DNA of 64,000 nt from Sphingomonas sp. PP-CE-1G-424 (GCF_004341085.1 NZ_SLXW01000004.1:310001-374000); one strand, 5' to 3'. Numbered from the stretch's first letter, positions 7,793-15,649 are shown. The notes: generated by a model not told the origin, from the letters alone. Translations and numbers: made by a program.

Positions 7793-8224
7793 TCAGCCCT
7801 CCACCACTTCGAGGCCCATTGCGCGGGCGCTGCCTTCGATGATCTTCGTCGCAGCGTCGATATCGTTGGCGTTGAGGTCCTTCATCTTCGTCGTGGCGAT
7901 CTCGCTCAGCTGGCTGCGCTTGATCGTGCCAGCGACGACCTTGCCCGGCTCCTTCGAACCCGACTTGAGACCAGCGGCCTCCTTGATCAGGTACGAGGCA
8001 GGCGGGGTCTTGGTCTCGAACGAGAACGAGCGATCCGCATAGACCGTGATGACGGTCGGGATCGGCATGCCCTTCTTCAGTTCGCTCGTGCCGGCGTTGA
8101 ACGCCTTGCAGAACTCCATGATGTTCACGCCGCGCTGACCCAGCGCAGGTCCGATCGGCGGCGCGGGCTTTGCCTCGCCTGCAGGAACCTGCAGCTTGAT
8201 GTATCCGGTAATCTTTTTAGCCAT
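7793..8224 (-). CDS. rplK: Ribosomal protein uL11
   Basis: A 143-residue protein starting [16 protein letters not shown] at 8224. A longer in-frame start exists but lacks family similarity. The rRNA-binding C-terminal domain and the Pro-rich N-terminal domain ([20 protein letters not shown]) are intact. It forms the GTPase-associated centre with L10/L12 and, in species with RelA, is needed for stringent response activation. First gene of rplK-rplA. Unusually, nusG is not adjacent: about 4 kb of accessory DNA separates them. Confidence 0.98.
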   Translation of the reverse strand: MAKKITGYIKLQVPAGEAKPAPPIGPALGQRGVNIMEFCKAFNAGTSELKKGMPIPTVITVYADRSFSFETKTPPASYLIKEAAGLKSGSKEPGKVVAGTIKRSQLSEIATTKMKDLNANDIDAATKIIEGSARAMGLEVVEG

Positions 8225-8311
8225 GTCACTCTCTTTATGTGAGCCTAGCGGTGATGGCGGCTGCCTTTCGGCAACCTCCCGCAATTCCAACAGTGAAGGT
8301 GGAAGCCGGCG

Positions 8312-8340
8312 CTCATACCCCAAAACGCGCAAAGCGGCAA
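8312..8340 (-). promoter_or_regulatory. Putative promoter of rplK-rplA
   Basis: Minus strand: TTGCCG (8335-8340), 17-nt spacer, TATGAG (8312-8317). The -35 hexamer and spacing are the same as in the rplJ candidate. It would give a leader of about 80 nt before rplK. Confidence 0.45.
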
Positions 8341-8356
8341 CACCCCGCCCTTACTT

Positions 8357-8450
8357 CTCCGCGTCCCTTCTCCTCCGCGCCTCCGCGCCTCCGCGCGAAC
8401 CCCGAATCTTCTGCTCCTCTGACTTCTCTTCGCGCCTTCGCGTGAACCGA
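8357..8450. repeat. CTCCGCGCCTCCGCG-like direct repeats
   Basis: Tandem short units (CTCCGCGCCTCCGCG, CCTCCGCGCGAACC, and farther right CTTCGCGCCTTCGCGTGAAC) lie between rplK and the HTH gene. They look like degenerate dispersed repeat units. No gene is visible in 8341-8596 apart from this and the repeat at 8477. Confidence 0.4.
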
Positions 8451-8476
8451 TCCTACTAAAGACTGCGCTTCCTTGC

Positions 8477-8530
8477 TCTCCCGCGAAGGCGGGAGCCCAG
8501 TCTGGATCCCCGCCTATGCGGGGAAACGAA
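8477..8530. repeat. Dispersed palindromic repeat (two-arm CTCCCGC type)
   Basis: Arms CTCCCGCGAAGGCGGGAG and CCCCGCCTATGCGGGG surround the centre CCCAGTCTGGATC. Same family as 6741-6795. Confidence 0.75.
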
Positions 8531-8596
8531 CTTGGAAACCACGCACCCATCACAAGCCCCCTTGCAATGTAGGATATCGAGGCAGACCCACTAGCG

Positions 8597-9571
8597 ATGG
8601 CGCGCCCGTTCACCCCCGACCAGTTCACCCGCCGCCAGGCCGCACAGAACGCCGCGTTCCTCGCCGCCCTCCGCCGCACCGGTAACGCCCGCGAAGCCGC
8701 CAGCACGCTAGGCTACAACCGTTCCACCTTCACCAAGCGCCGCGCCGCCCACCCCGCCTTCGCCGCAAAATGGAACGCCGCTCTAGTCTTGGCGTCCGCC
8801 GCCCTCAAAGATCCTCCCCGGAACGGGGAGGGGGACCGCCGACCAGAGGTCGGGGGTGGAGGGGGCTCGCCCCAAACGCGACGCACCGACACCACGCCCA
8901 CCACGACAAGAACCGCCAACGGCCGCCTCCAGCTCCGCCGCCCGCCCGCCAACCGCCTCGACCATGCCGCCGAGCAAGCCTTCCTCACCGCGCTCTCCGC
9001 CACCGCCAACATCCGCCTCTCGGCCGCCGCCGCGGGGTTCAGCCACTCCGCCTTCTACGCCCGCCGCAAAGCCAGCCCCGCCTTCGCCCGCGAGATGCGC
9101 CTCGCGCTCGCGGCCGGCTACGAGTCGGTCGAGTTCGCGCTGTTAGCCGGTACCCTGCCGGGCTCGCACGACCATGACGAATGGCGCCACAACGCTCCCC
9201 CACCGATCCCGCCGATGACCGCGAACCAGGCGCTGCAGCTCCTCCACCTGCACAACCGGACGGTCCACCTCCAGGAGGAGCCGCCGCACATCAAACGCCG
9301 CCGCGGCGAATCGAGCGACGCGCACAGCTACCGCCTGACGGCAATGTACGAAGCCCGCCAAGCCCGCGCCCGCGAAGCCTTCGACATCGCCGAAGCCGCC
9401 CGCAACGAACGCGGCGAACCGACGCTGACCAACCCGTATCCGGCGCCAAAGCCAGTACGCTTGCCAGCGCTCGATCAGGTCACCGGCTGGAGCAAGGCCG
9501 ACCCGACGAAGGTGGCGCACGATCCAGATGTTGCGCTGTTCGGCGGGTGGCGGTTGAGGGACCGGGAGTAG
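8597..9571 (+). CDS. Protein with two helix-turn-helix modules, function unknown
   Basis: A 324-residue basic protein. Two similar segments, about residues 18-66 and 126-172, have the same pattern: FLAAL..TGN....ASTLGYNRSTFTKRRAAHPAFAAKWNAAL and FLTAL.ATAN....AAAAGFSHSAFYARRKASPAFAREMRLAL. Each looks like a DNA-binding helix-turn-helix unit of the kind seen in terminase small subunits and similar proteins, and the pair implies an internal duplication. The linker between them (about residues 71-100) is Gly/Pro/Arg-rich and is encoded by a dispersed repeat element. The C-terminal half is charged, with no recognised domain. The gene stands alone on the plus strand between minus-strand translation genes. 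Confidence 0.65.
   Translation: MARPFTPDQFTRRQAAQNAAFLAALRRTGNAREAASTLGYNRSTFTKRRAAHPAFAAKWNAALVLASAALKDPPRNGEGDRRPEVGGGGGSPQTRRTDTTPTTTRTANGRLQLRRPPANRLDHAAEQAFLTALSATANIRLSAAAAGFSHSAFYARRKASPAFAREMRLALAAGYESVEFALLAGTLPGSHDHDEWRHNAPPPIPPMTANQALQLLHLHNRTVHLQEEPPHIKRRRGESSDAHSYRLTAMYEARQARAREAFDIAEAARNERGEPTLTNPYPAPKPVRLPALDQVTGWSKADPTKVAHDPDVALFGGWRLRDRE
8811..8866. repeat. Dispersed GC-rich repeat inside a coding frame
   Basis: GATCCTCCCCGGAACGGGGA and the following GGTCGGGGGTGGAGGGGG match the style of the intergenic GC-rich palindromes in this window, but this element lies within the HTH gene and is read through without a stop. It encodes the linker between the two HTH units. Confidence 0.55.
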
Positions 9572-9717
9572 CTGTGTCAGTTTCAAGGAGAGGAAAGCGG
9601 AGTGGTCGCTTTGGCGAAGCAGGTGCGATTAGCCGCCACTCGATCGACGCAAATATAGGTCGGGCCAATTCGCTGTAAATCGCACCCCGCTCATTTGAAG
9701 CTGGAACAGCCACTAAT

Positions 9718-9760
9718 AGTAAAAATGGAGTCAGCATCACTTCGTTAATGCCCTGACTCC
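9718..9760 (-). terminator. Intrinsic terminator of the ATPase gene
   Basis: On the minus strand GGAGTCAG pairs with CTGACTCC across a partly paired middle (GCAT with ATGC), followed by ATTTTTAC. It lies directly after the stop of the ATPase gene at 9767. Confidence 0.7.
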
Positions 9761-9766
9761 GGGTGG

Positions 9767-11524
9767 TTAAGGTTCGCAAAGGTCCCGGATTAATTCAACG
9801 AGGTAGCGAACGTCCTCAGGTATCTCGTCGGCCCGCATAGCTTTGGCGATATCGATCGGTCGGACACCAAATTTAGCTTTCAAGGATTCGGGGTGCTCTT
9901 GAGTGATTTCTTTTCCACGAGCGTCAACCATTGCGTCAGCGACATCCTGAGACGGGAAGTCGGCGGGTACTGCAAGTGCGTGGTCGGCCATCAGTTGCAC
10001 CACGTCCGCCTCAGGCTGCCCGCTTGCCCGCGCGATCGCGGGCGGCCAGAGAAGGTAGTTCTCAATGTGACGCCGCCGCCAGATTTTGAGGTGGAGGTTT
10101 GGATCGACATTGTTCTGCGAGCGATCGGATAAGGTGGCCTTGTCTATCTGACCAATCGCCATGTCATCACGGTCGCGCAGGCTGACCGCGATCAAGTCCG
10201 GTATTTCCGCCTTCAACTGGAGGAAGAGATGTTTGCGCTCGGTAGCGCCACCTGTCCACGGCCACACCACGATGTTCCTCGGCCAAACGACGCCCAGCTG
10301 GTTCGCCCAAGCTTGAAGCATTCTAGCGTCACTTAACGCCTCGACAATTAACATTCGCTTCGACTTGCGGAGGGGGTCTAGCTTTGGTGCGTATTCACTG
10401 CCGAGGCCGATAAAGAGGCTAACCTTCCGCTCGTCCTGATCAAGATACTTGGCAGATGTTCCCCTGAACTCCACTATCTGTGTGTGCTCTGCGGCGCGGA
10501 GGATTTCGGTGCTGTGGGTGGCGAGCAGCACCTGTTTACCTGACGCAACAACAATTTCTTCGAGCGCTTCAATCAGCTGTGCTTGGAGTGACGGGTGCAA
10601 GTGCGAGTCCGGCTCGTCGAGAAGTAGAGTACAGGTGCTCGGACTTAGAGCCAGCGCATACACGCTGAGCCACTGGAGGAATCCGCTGCCCTCCGCCATG
10701 AGATCGCGCGCATTGAAGTTGATAAAGCGCGTGAAAGTGGTGCCATCAATTTTGCCTTTGATGCAGTTGACCCGAATGTAGCTGTGAAAAAGGTCGTTGA
10801 AAGGTTCGACGTTGAGTTGCATCCCAAAAATGCGGCCCATGGTCGCCTGTAGAATCTCCCACGGATCCTCGTCGCGCAACCGCTTCAGGTCAGACGTCTT
10901 GATCTTAGTTCTGCCGTCCTTGAGGCGGACCCGAGTTGCTAGGTTAACCTCGTTCATGTCGAGCAGTAGATTGCGGATAACGCCACCGGCAAGGCCCCGC
11001 CCGATCAGCCCGCGCCGTTCGGCGCCCGACATCTTATTCTCGCGTTGCGCAATGCCGGCGAATGGTGGCAGGTAGGCCACCGATGGGAGAGCGTCGTCGT
11101 CCGTCAAGTTGGAGTCCGCCGCCTTGACGAACAGGCGATCGTTCGTCAGCGCGAGCGAGAGGCGCAGGTGCTTCGAGAGGCCGCCAGCGGTCCAGCCGCA
11201 CTCGATAGATAGCGAGTAGCCATCCTGACCGGGTACCTGGCTCTTTAGGTTACTCCACAAATGCTTGAGGCTGGCTACTGCGATTGGAGAGAACTCATCG
11301 TCCGATAGGCCTAGGCCCTGACCGCGGTATCCGGCGCTGAGGCTTGGACGGCCCCGTTCGTTCTCAAGCACCAGGCGACAAAACTCCCAAACAGCAATCG
11401 CCTGTAGTAGCGTCGATTTACCAGAGTTATTACCGCCCGCGAGAAACGAAATGCCGGTTGGGTGCAAAGCGAAGGATGAATTCATAAATCGCTTGAATCG
11501 CGTGAGCTTAACGCTCTCTATCAT
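9767..11524 (-). CDS. OLD/DUF4435-like ATPase with TOPRIM domain, candidate defence protein
   Basis: A 585-residue protein. Residues 1-350 are an SMC/ABC-like ATPase of the AAA_15/AAA_21 type: Walker A GNNSGKST (G30-T38), a signature-like AEGSGFLQW (278-286), Walker B LLLDEP (D303, E304) and H-loop ATHS (H337). From about residue 388 a TOPRIM-like part follows: LIVEALSD (E395) and LRDRDD (D451, D453), then HIENYLL (486-492), a motif seen in DUF4435 and related nucleases. OLD nucleases and the ATPase/TOPRIM pair of PARIS share these parts, and both act against phage. The start overlaps the stop of a 101-residue gene (ATGA). GC content is visibly lower than in the flanking ribosomal genes, which suggests transfer. 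The exact subfamily is uncertain. Confidence 0.8.
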   Translation of the reverse strand: MIESVKLTRFKRFMNSSFALHPTGISFLAGGNNSGKSTLLQAIAVWEFCRLVLENERGRPSLSAGYRGQGLGLSDDEFSPIAVASLKHLWSNLKSQVPGQDGYSLSIECGWTAGGLSKHLRLSLALTNDRLFVKAADSNLTDDDALPSVAYLPPFAGIAQRENKMSGAERRGLIGRGLAGGVIRNLLLDMNEVNLATRVRLKDGRTKIKTSDLKRLRDEDPWEILQATMGRIFGMQLNVEPFNDLFHSYIRVNCIKGKIDGTTFTRFINFNARDLMAEGSGFLQWLSVYALALSPSTCTLLLDEPDSHLHPSLQAQLIEALEEIVVASGKQVLLATHSTEILRAAEHTQIVEFRGTSAKYLDQDERKVSLFIGLGSEYAPKLDPLRKSKRMLIVEALSDARMLQAWANQLGVVWPRNIVVWPWTGGATERKHLFLQLKAEIPDLIAVSLRDRDDMAIGQIDKATLSDRSQNNVDPNLHLKIWRRRHIENYLLWPPAIARASGQPEADVVQLMADHALAVPADFPSQDVADAMVDARGKEITQEHPESLKAKFGVRPIDIAKAMRADEIPEDVRYLVELIRDLCEP

Positions 11525-11826
11525 TCTTCTGCCCCTGAGACCGTGAGCCGGTCTTCAGACAGTGTGCCGGGCGTCGCACTCTTTGGCCATCCCGATTGTT
11601 GCATTCCGGCAATATCCATTAAGGCGTGCGACCCATTATCATTATCGTGGCCGTATCCAGTCACGAAACAATCATCGTTCTGAACGGATATCCGCTTTCG
11701 GAGGTGCGAATTTCCAACTGGGAAGTCCGATTGTGAGGGCTTTAGGTCGAAAATGCGTGCTTGGGGCACAGCTTTCGTAAAGCAGATCCATACACCCGGC
11801 GCGATGGTCTGGGGGAAGCTATACAT
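11521..11826 (-). CDS. Small hypothetical protein coupled to the ATPase gene
   Basis: A 101-residue protein with no recognised domain, no signal peptide and no membrane helix. Its stop overlaps the ATPase start (ATGA), which supports translation of this frame and co-expression. It starts with ATG at 11826 and shares the lower GC of the ATPase gene. It could be a regulatory or sensor partner of the candidate defence protein, or only a short leader cistron. Confidence 0.45.
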   Translation of the reverse strand: MYSFPQTIAPGVWICFTKAVPQARIFDLKPSQSDFPVGNSHLRKRISVQNDDCFVTGYGHDNDNGSHALMDIAGMQQSGWPKSATPGTLSEDRLTVSGAEE

Positions 11827-11981
11827 GGTGACGTATCAGGCCACGAGCCTGTATTATTGCGACCGTAGCGCGGTGACGGCTCGGGTGTGGCGGATAGCGT
11901 GCAGTTTTGAGATGTATGTGCCTGTAAGTTAGGCGTAGCCTTGCCTGACGGCATAATAGAGGCGAGACATCCGCCGTTTTC

Positions 11982-12064
11982 CGTCATCCTGACGAAAGTC
12001 AGGATCCAGAGTTACGGAACGCTGGCCGGCTTGGCTCTGGATCCTGACTTTCGTCAGGATGACG
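11982..12064. repeat. Dispersed inverted repeat (CGTCATCCTGA type)
   Basis: Perfect arms CGTCATCCTGACGAAAGTCA and its reverse complement, each extended by GGATCCAGAG / CTCTGGATCC, enclose about 24 nt. Same family as 6828-6909 and 26547-26628. It separates the accessory genes from the end of nusG. Confidence 0.85.
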
Positions 12065-12111
12065 GAGCGGGGGATGGCTCTGGGGGGATGCGCGCCCACC
12101 TAAAGCGCGAA

Positions 12112-12197
12112 GCGGGAGTAAATCCCGCGTCGTCGGCCGGGCCGTTGGCCCGCCGGCCGGTCGAGACCGTCTCGTGATTAGCCGTCAGCTAATCACG
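12112..12197 (-). ncRNA. Three-hairpin 3' UTR module, nusG copy
   Basis: Starts 28 nt after the nusG stop on the minus strand. Hairpin 1 is 12173-12197 (10-bp stem, 5-nt loop), then AGACG and a linker with GGCCGGC. Hairpin 2 is 12139-12151 (5-bp stem), the linker reads GGCCGACGA, and hairpin 3 is 12112-12128 (6-bp stem, TTTAC loop). No T-rich terminator is visible in the next 40 nt, unlike at rplL and rplA. Confidence 0.68.
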
Positions 12198-12225
12198 TGC
12201 GGCCGCAAGCGCGCCGCTCTGCGGC

Positions 12226-12762
12226 TTACTTGCTTCTTTCGACCTGCTCGAACTCGAGCTCCACAGGCGTCGCGCGCCCAAAGATCGACACCGAAACCTT
12301 GACCCGGCTGCGGTCGAAGTCGAGTTCTTCGACGAGACCGTTGAAGGTCGCGAACGGGCCGTCGAGGACCTTGACCTGATCGCCGATCTCGTAGTCGACC
12401 TTGACCTTCTGCTTGGGCGCAGCGGCGGCTTCTTCCTTGCTGTTCAGCATCCGCGTGGCTTCCGCCTCGCTGATCGCCTGCGGCTTGCCCATGCTGCCGA
12501 GGAAGCCGGTGACCTTCGGCGTGTTCTTCACCAGGTGATACACGTCGTCGTTCATGTTCAGCTTGGCGAGGACGTAGCCCGGCATGAACTTGCGCTCGAC
12601 CGCGATCTTCTTGCCGCGACGGGCCTCGGTGGTGGTTTCGGTCGGGACTTCGATCTGCTCGACGAGCTGTTCGAGACCCATCCGGGTCGCCTCGGCCATG
12701 ATCGAGTCGCGGACTTTGCCCTCGAAACCCGAATAGGCGTGAATGATGTACCAGCGCGCCAT
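12226..12762 (-). CDS. nusG: Transcription termination/antitermination factor NusG
   Basis: A 178-residue protein with the NGN domain (ARWYIIHAYSGFEGKVRDSI, then FMPGYVLAKL) and a C-terminal KOW domain (GDQVKVLDGPFATFNGLVEE). It links RNA polymerase to Rho or to the ribosome. It follows secE with a 13-nt gap. The three-hairpin module lies directly downstream. Confidence 0.98.
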   Translation of the reverse strand: MARWYIIHAYSGFEGKVRDSIMAEATRMGLEQLVEQIEVPTETTTEARRGKKIAVERKFMPGYVLAKLNMNDDVYHLVKNTPKVTGFLGSMGKPQAISEAEATRMLNSKEEAAAAPKQKVKVDYEIGDQVKVLDGPFATFNGLVEELDFDRSRVKVSVSIFGRATPVELEFEQVERSK

Positions 12763-12775
12763 GACGGAACCTTGC

Positions 12776-13018
12776 TTACTGAGCGAGTTTGAGGAGGGCG
12801 GAGACGATCGCTTGCAGGATCGAGTCGACGCCCAGGAAGAACAGCGCGAGGATCGTCGTCATGATCACCACCATCACGCCGGTCATGACCGTCTCGCGAC
12901 GCGTCGGCCACGTGACCTTCGCGGTCTCGTTGCGGACCTGCTGGATGAATTCGAGGGGGGACGTCTTCGCCACGATGTTCTTCGAACCCGCTGATTGAGA
13001 AACTGAGATGCGAGACAT
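12776..13018 (-). CDS. secE: Preprotein translocase subunit SecE
   Basis: An 80-residue single-span SecE with the usual amphipathic helix (SPLEFIQQVRNETAKVTWPTRRET) followed by one transmembrane segment (VMVVIMTTILALFFLGV). The KVTWPTR motif is diagnostic. The start at 13018 (MSRISVSQS) is preferred; a longer frame upstream is low-complexity. It clamps SecY, which is encoded at 31775. secE-nusG is a typical pair, but here rplK does not follow. Confidence 0.95.
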   Translation of the reverse strand: MSRISVSQSAGSKNIVAKTSPLEFIQQVRNETAKVTWPTRRETVMTGVMVVIMTTILALFFLGVDSILQAIVSALLKLAQ

Positions 13019-13560
13019 AGACCCACTAGCCGCTCCCTGTGAAGGGCAGCGGCGGCAGGTCCGTCCTCGCTGTCGGAAGCGCGGCAGATAGCTTCCGCCC
13101 GTCGTGAAAGCAAGTGCGCGGCAGGAGAGGGCGGGCAGCGTGCCGGAAGATAGCGGGGCGGTGGCTCGAGAAGAGGCCCGAGAAAAGGCGGTGGGGAAGG
13201 CGGGGAGAACGCGGGGGGGGAAATGGCGGGGGAGAGTGCTTGGGTCACTCGATCCCCCGCACGATCGTCTTGCCGGTGCCGGTTTGACCGGCGGCTCCGC
13301 TCCCACGGTTTCTATTTATCGTTCGGCTTGACGACGGCATGGCAGGTGTACGCCGAACGCGGACGAAAAAAAAGGCCGGTACGAGACCGGCCATGAAAGT
13401 TTTTAGGAGAGGATGCCTGAAAGGCCTGATCGTTGTGCATCGCAGCACATCATAGAGCAATTGCGGAAATTGCATTATTAAATGCATTTTCTGCAATCGC
13501 GATGGACGTGCGAAGGCACCGCGGGAAACGGTGCCGTTCGAAATCGAAATTTAAAGGGGG
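13019..13560. other. Spacer between tRNA-Trp and secE
   Basis: No convincing gene. It holds the terminator at 13366-13392 and a GC-rich, Ala/Arg/Gly-codon-like stretch (13040-13260) with open frames on several strands but no ribosome-binding site. The promoter of secE-nusG should lie here on the minus strand (about 13040-13340); I could not pick a hexamer pair with confidence. Confidence 0.4.
13366..13392 (-). terminator. Intrinsic terminator downstream of tRNA-Trp
   Basis: On the minus strand GGCCGGT, a 5-nt loop, ACCGGCC and then eight T. It lies about 170 nt past the tRNA-Trp gene and before secE, so it separates the tRNA transcript from secE-nusG. Confidence 0.85.
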
Positions 13561-13637
13561 TGGCAGGAGTGCTCGGATTCGAACCGAGGGCCTTCGGTTT
13601 TGGAGACCGACGCTCTAACCAACTGAGCTACACTCCT
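13561..13637 (-). tRNA. tRNA-Trp (CCA)
   Basis: A complete cloverleaf on the minus strand: acceptor AGGAGTG/CACTCCT, D-arm GCTCAGTTGGTTAGAGC, anticodon loop CTCCAAA (anticodon CCA), T-arm CTCGG TTCGAAT CCGAG, discriminator G and an encoded CCA end. It lies upstream of secE-nusG, the same order as in many proteobacteria. Confidence 0.97.
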
Positions 13638-13802
13638 ACACGGACGCGCCCCTTACCCAGCGTTTTCGGGAAGGGCAAGCGTCTCGCGTGCAATTCGTCC
13701 CGTAAGCGTCCCAACGATCATCGTAAGGATGATGCGTTGCACGATGCGCGGTTTGCCCGTTAACCGTACGCCCTCCCGTGGGATGTAGGAAAGCGTAATC
13801 GT

Positions 13803-14816
13803 ATGAAGGCGGGATTGATGATGCTGGCGCTGCCGGTCGCGGCGTTGCTCACAGGGGCGGGGCCGGTTCCGCAAGTGCCGGACCTGGGGCCGCAGCTCGA
13901 ACGCTTCACCTATCCGTGGCCGGTGCAGACGATGGAAGTCGATATCGTCGGCAGCCCTGCGCAGATGGCGTTCATGGATATCGCGCCACAGCGCCCCAAT
14001 GGCCGCACGGTCGTGCTACTCCACGGCAAGAATTTCTGCGGCGCGACCTGGGGCAGCACCGCACGGGCGCTGAGCGAGGTCGGCTACCGGGTGATCGTCC
14101 CCGACCAGATCGGCTTCTGCAAATCGTCCAAGCCCCGCGCGGCACAGTATAGCTTCGAGATGCTGGCGACGTTCACCAAGCGGCTGCTCGAATCGCGCGG
14201 CATCACGCGGGCGACGATCGTCGGGCACTCGATGGGCGGCATGCTCGCGATGCGGTACGCCATTCTCTACCCGGCGTCGGTCGAGAAGCTGGTGCTCGTC
14301 AATCCGCTCGGTCTGAAGGATCGCGGCGAGGAGGGCGTGCCCTATACCGACGTCGACACATTGTGGGCGAACGAGAAGAAGACGAGCTACGCGTCAATCA
14401 AGGCGTATCAGCTCGAGAACTATTACCACGGTGTGTGGAAGCCATCGTACGATCGCTGGGTATGGATGCAGGCGGGCATGTACCAGGGGGCAGGGCGCGA
14501 CTCCGTTGCGCTCGCGCAGGCGAAGACCAGCGAGATGATCAAGACGCAACCGGTCGCGCACGAACTCTACCGGATTACGCCTTCGACTACGCTGATCGTT
14601 GGCACGCTGGACAAGACCGCGTTCGGCCGCGCGCAGGCGCCGGCGAATCTGCGCAAGTTCCTCGAGCCGGTGCCGGTGATCGCGCCGCGCGCGGTGAAGC
14701 AGATGCCGAATGCGAATTTGGTGATGCTTGATGGGCTGGGTCACTCGCCGCAGGTGGAAGACCCCGCGCGATTCGAGAAGACGCTGCTTGCGGTGCTCGG
14801 GACCCGACCACGGTAG
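13803..14816 (+). CDS. Alpha/beta hydrolase with signal peptide
   Basis: A 337-residue protein. The N-terminus is a signal peptide (MMLALPVAALLTGAG, cleavage near residue 22). The hydrolase fold shows the oxyanion segment VVLLHGKNFCG (about 70-80), the nucleophile elbow GHSMGG (S143) and the terminal His in GLGHSPQVEDP, with an acidic residue in LIVGTLDKTAF. It probably acts in the periplasm on an ester or similar substrate that cannot be deduced. It is a single gene, divergent from tRNA-Trp, followed by a repeat. Confidence 0.85.
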   Translation: MKAGLMMLALPVAALLTGAGPVPQVPDLGPQLERFTYPWPVQTMEVDIVGSPAQMAFMDIAPQRPNGRTVVLLHGKNFCGATWGSTARALSEVGYRVIVPDQIGFCKSSKPRAAQYSFEMLATFTKRLLESRGITRATIVGHSMGGMLAMRYAILYPASVEKLVLVNPLGLKDRGEEGVPYTDVDTLWANEKKTSYASIKAYQLENYYHGVWKPSYDRWVWMQAGMYQGAGRDSVALAQAKTSEMIKTQPVAHELYRITPSTTLIVGTLDKTAFGRAQAPANLRKFLEPVPVIAPRAVKQMPNANLVMLDGLGHSPQVEDPARFEKTLLAVLGTRPR

Positions 14817-14827
14817 AGGAGCTGCGA

Positions 14828-14950
14828 TCCTCCCCCGCTAGGGGGAGGTGGCTGGCTCTTGCCAGACGGAGGGGGAGGGGGGCGACAACGCAGGTCTCGT
14901 GTTCCTCCCCCTCCGCCACCTGCGGTGCCACCTCCCCCTGGCGGGGGAGG
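14828..14950. repeat. Dispersed inverted repeat (TCCTCCCCCGC type)
   Basis: Left arm TCCTCCCCCGCTAGGGGGAG with a GACGGAGGGGGAGG inner part, and a right arm that mirrors it (CCTCCCCCTCCG, then CACCTCCCCCTGGCGGGGGA). Other copies: 36275-36397, and the split pair 20401-20449 / 20834-20884. Confidence 0.85.
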
Positions 14951-15228
14951 GTGAGAGAGGTGTCGTCGTCGGATTCGCGTGAGCCATTGTCTCTGCCCAC
15001 GAAGCCAATCCTTCGCCAGCCCCATCCGATTCCAACCCGTTGACCGCAACCGACTCCTGACCTATAGGCGCGGCCTGTTCTTCGGGAGTCTTTCCCGCCG
15101 GGCATGCTTGAACATTGCTGGATGCATTCCAGGACCTGAGGGGCGCTTCCGCGTTCCTATGGTCCTTTTTGTATTCTCAGGCGCCTCATGGCTCCAGCAA
15201 AGTAACCACTTGAAAGGTGAAGGCTTCA
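14951..15228 (+). other. Upstream region and leader of rpsL-rpsG-fusA-tuf
   Basis: No gene is visible. The promoter of the operon should be in 15070-15190. The best but weak candidate is a -10-like TATTCT near 15172 without a good -35. An AAAGGTG ribosome-binding site precedes rpsL at about 15213. Confidence 0.35.
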
Positions 15229-15600
15229 ATGCCGACGATCAACCAGCTGGTCCGCAAGGGCCGCGATCCGCAGAAGGCCAAGTCGAAGGTCCCTGCGATG
15301 GAAGCAAATCCGCAGAAGCGTGGCGTTTGCACGCGCGTCTACACGACGACCCCGAAGAAGCCGAACTCGGCTCTGCGCAAGGTGGCCAAGGTTCGCCTGA
15401 CCAACCAGCGCGAAGTCATCAGCTACATCCCGGGCGAGGGCCACAATCTTCAGGAGCATTCGGTTGTCCTGATCCGTGGCGGTCGTGTCCGCGATCTTCC
15501 CGGTGTTCGCTATCACGTCCTGCGCGGCGTGCTCGATACACAGGGTGTGAAGGACCGGCGTCAGTCGCGTTCCAAGTACGGCGCCAAGCGTCCGAAGTAA
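15229..15600 (+). CDS. rpsL: Ribosomal protein uS12
   Basis: A 123-residue protein starting [11 protein letters not shown] at 15229; an in-frame start 12 nt earlier is less likely. The decoding-centre segments are intact: [17 protein letters not shown] and [21 protein letters not shown]43 and K88 equivalents (KPNS, and the position after [10 protein letters not shown]) look like streptomycin-sensitive wild type. First gene of rpsL-rpsG-fusA-tuf. Confidence 0.98.
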   Translation: MPTINQLVRKGRDPQKAKSKVPAMEANPQKRGVCTRVYTTTPKKPNSALRKVAKVRLTNQREVISYIPGEGHNLQEHSVVLIRGGRVRDLPGVRYHVLRGVLDTQGVKDRRQSRSKYGAKRPK

Positions 15601-15649
15601 GCCGGTCAGGTATCTGATCACTAAGGCTGAAGTTTAGAAGGAATACAAA

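Noticed and set aside
13245-13496. Possible 83-aa gene on the minus strand between tRNA-Trp and secE
   Set aside because: It crosses the strong terminator at 13366-13392, has no ribosome-binding site and no protein-like conservation pattern.
14828-14950. Repeat considered as part of a CRISPR array
   Set aside because: There are only two mirrored arms, with no regularly spaced direct repeats, and no cas gene is in the window.
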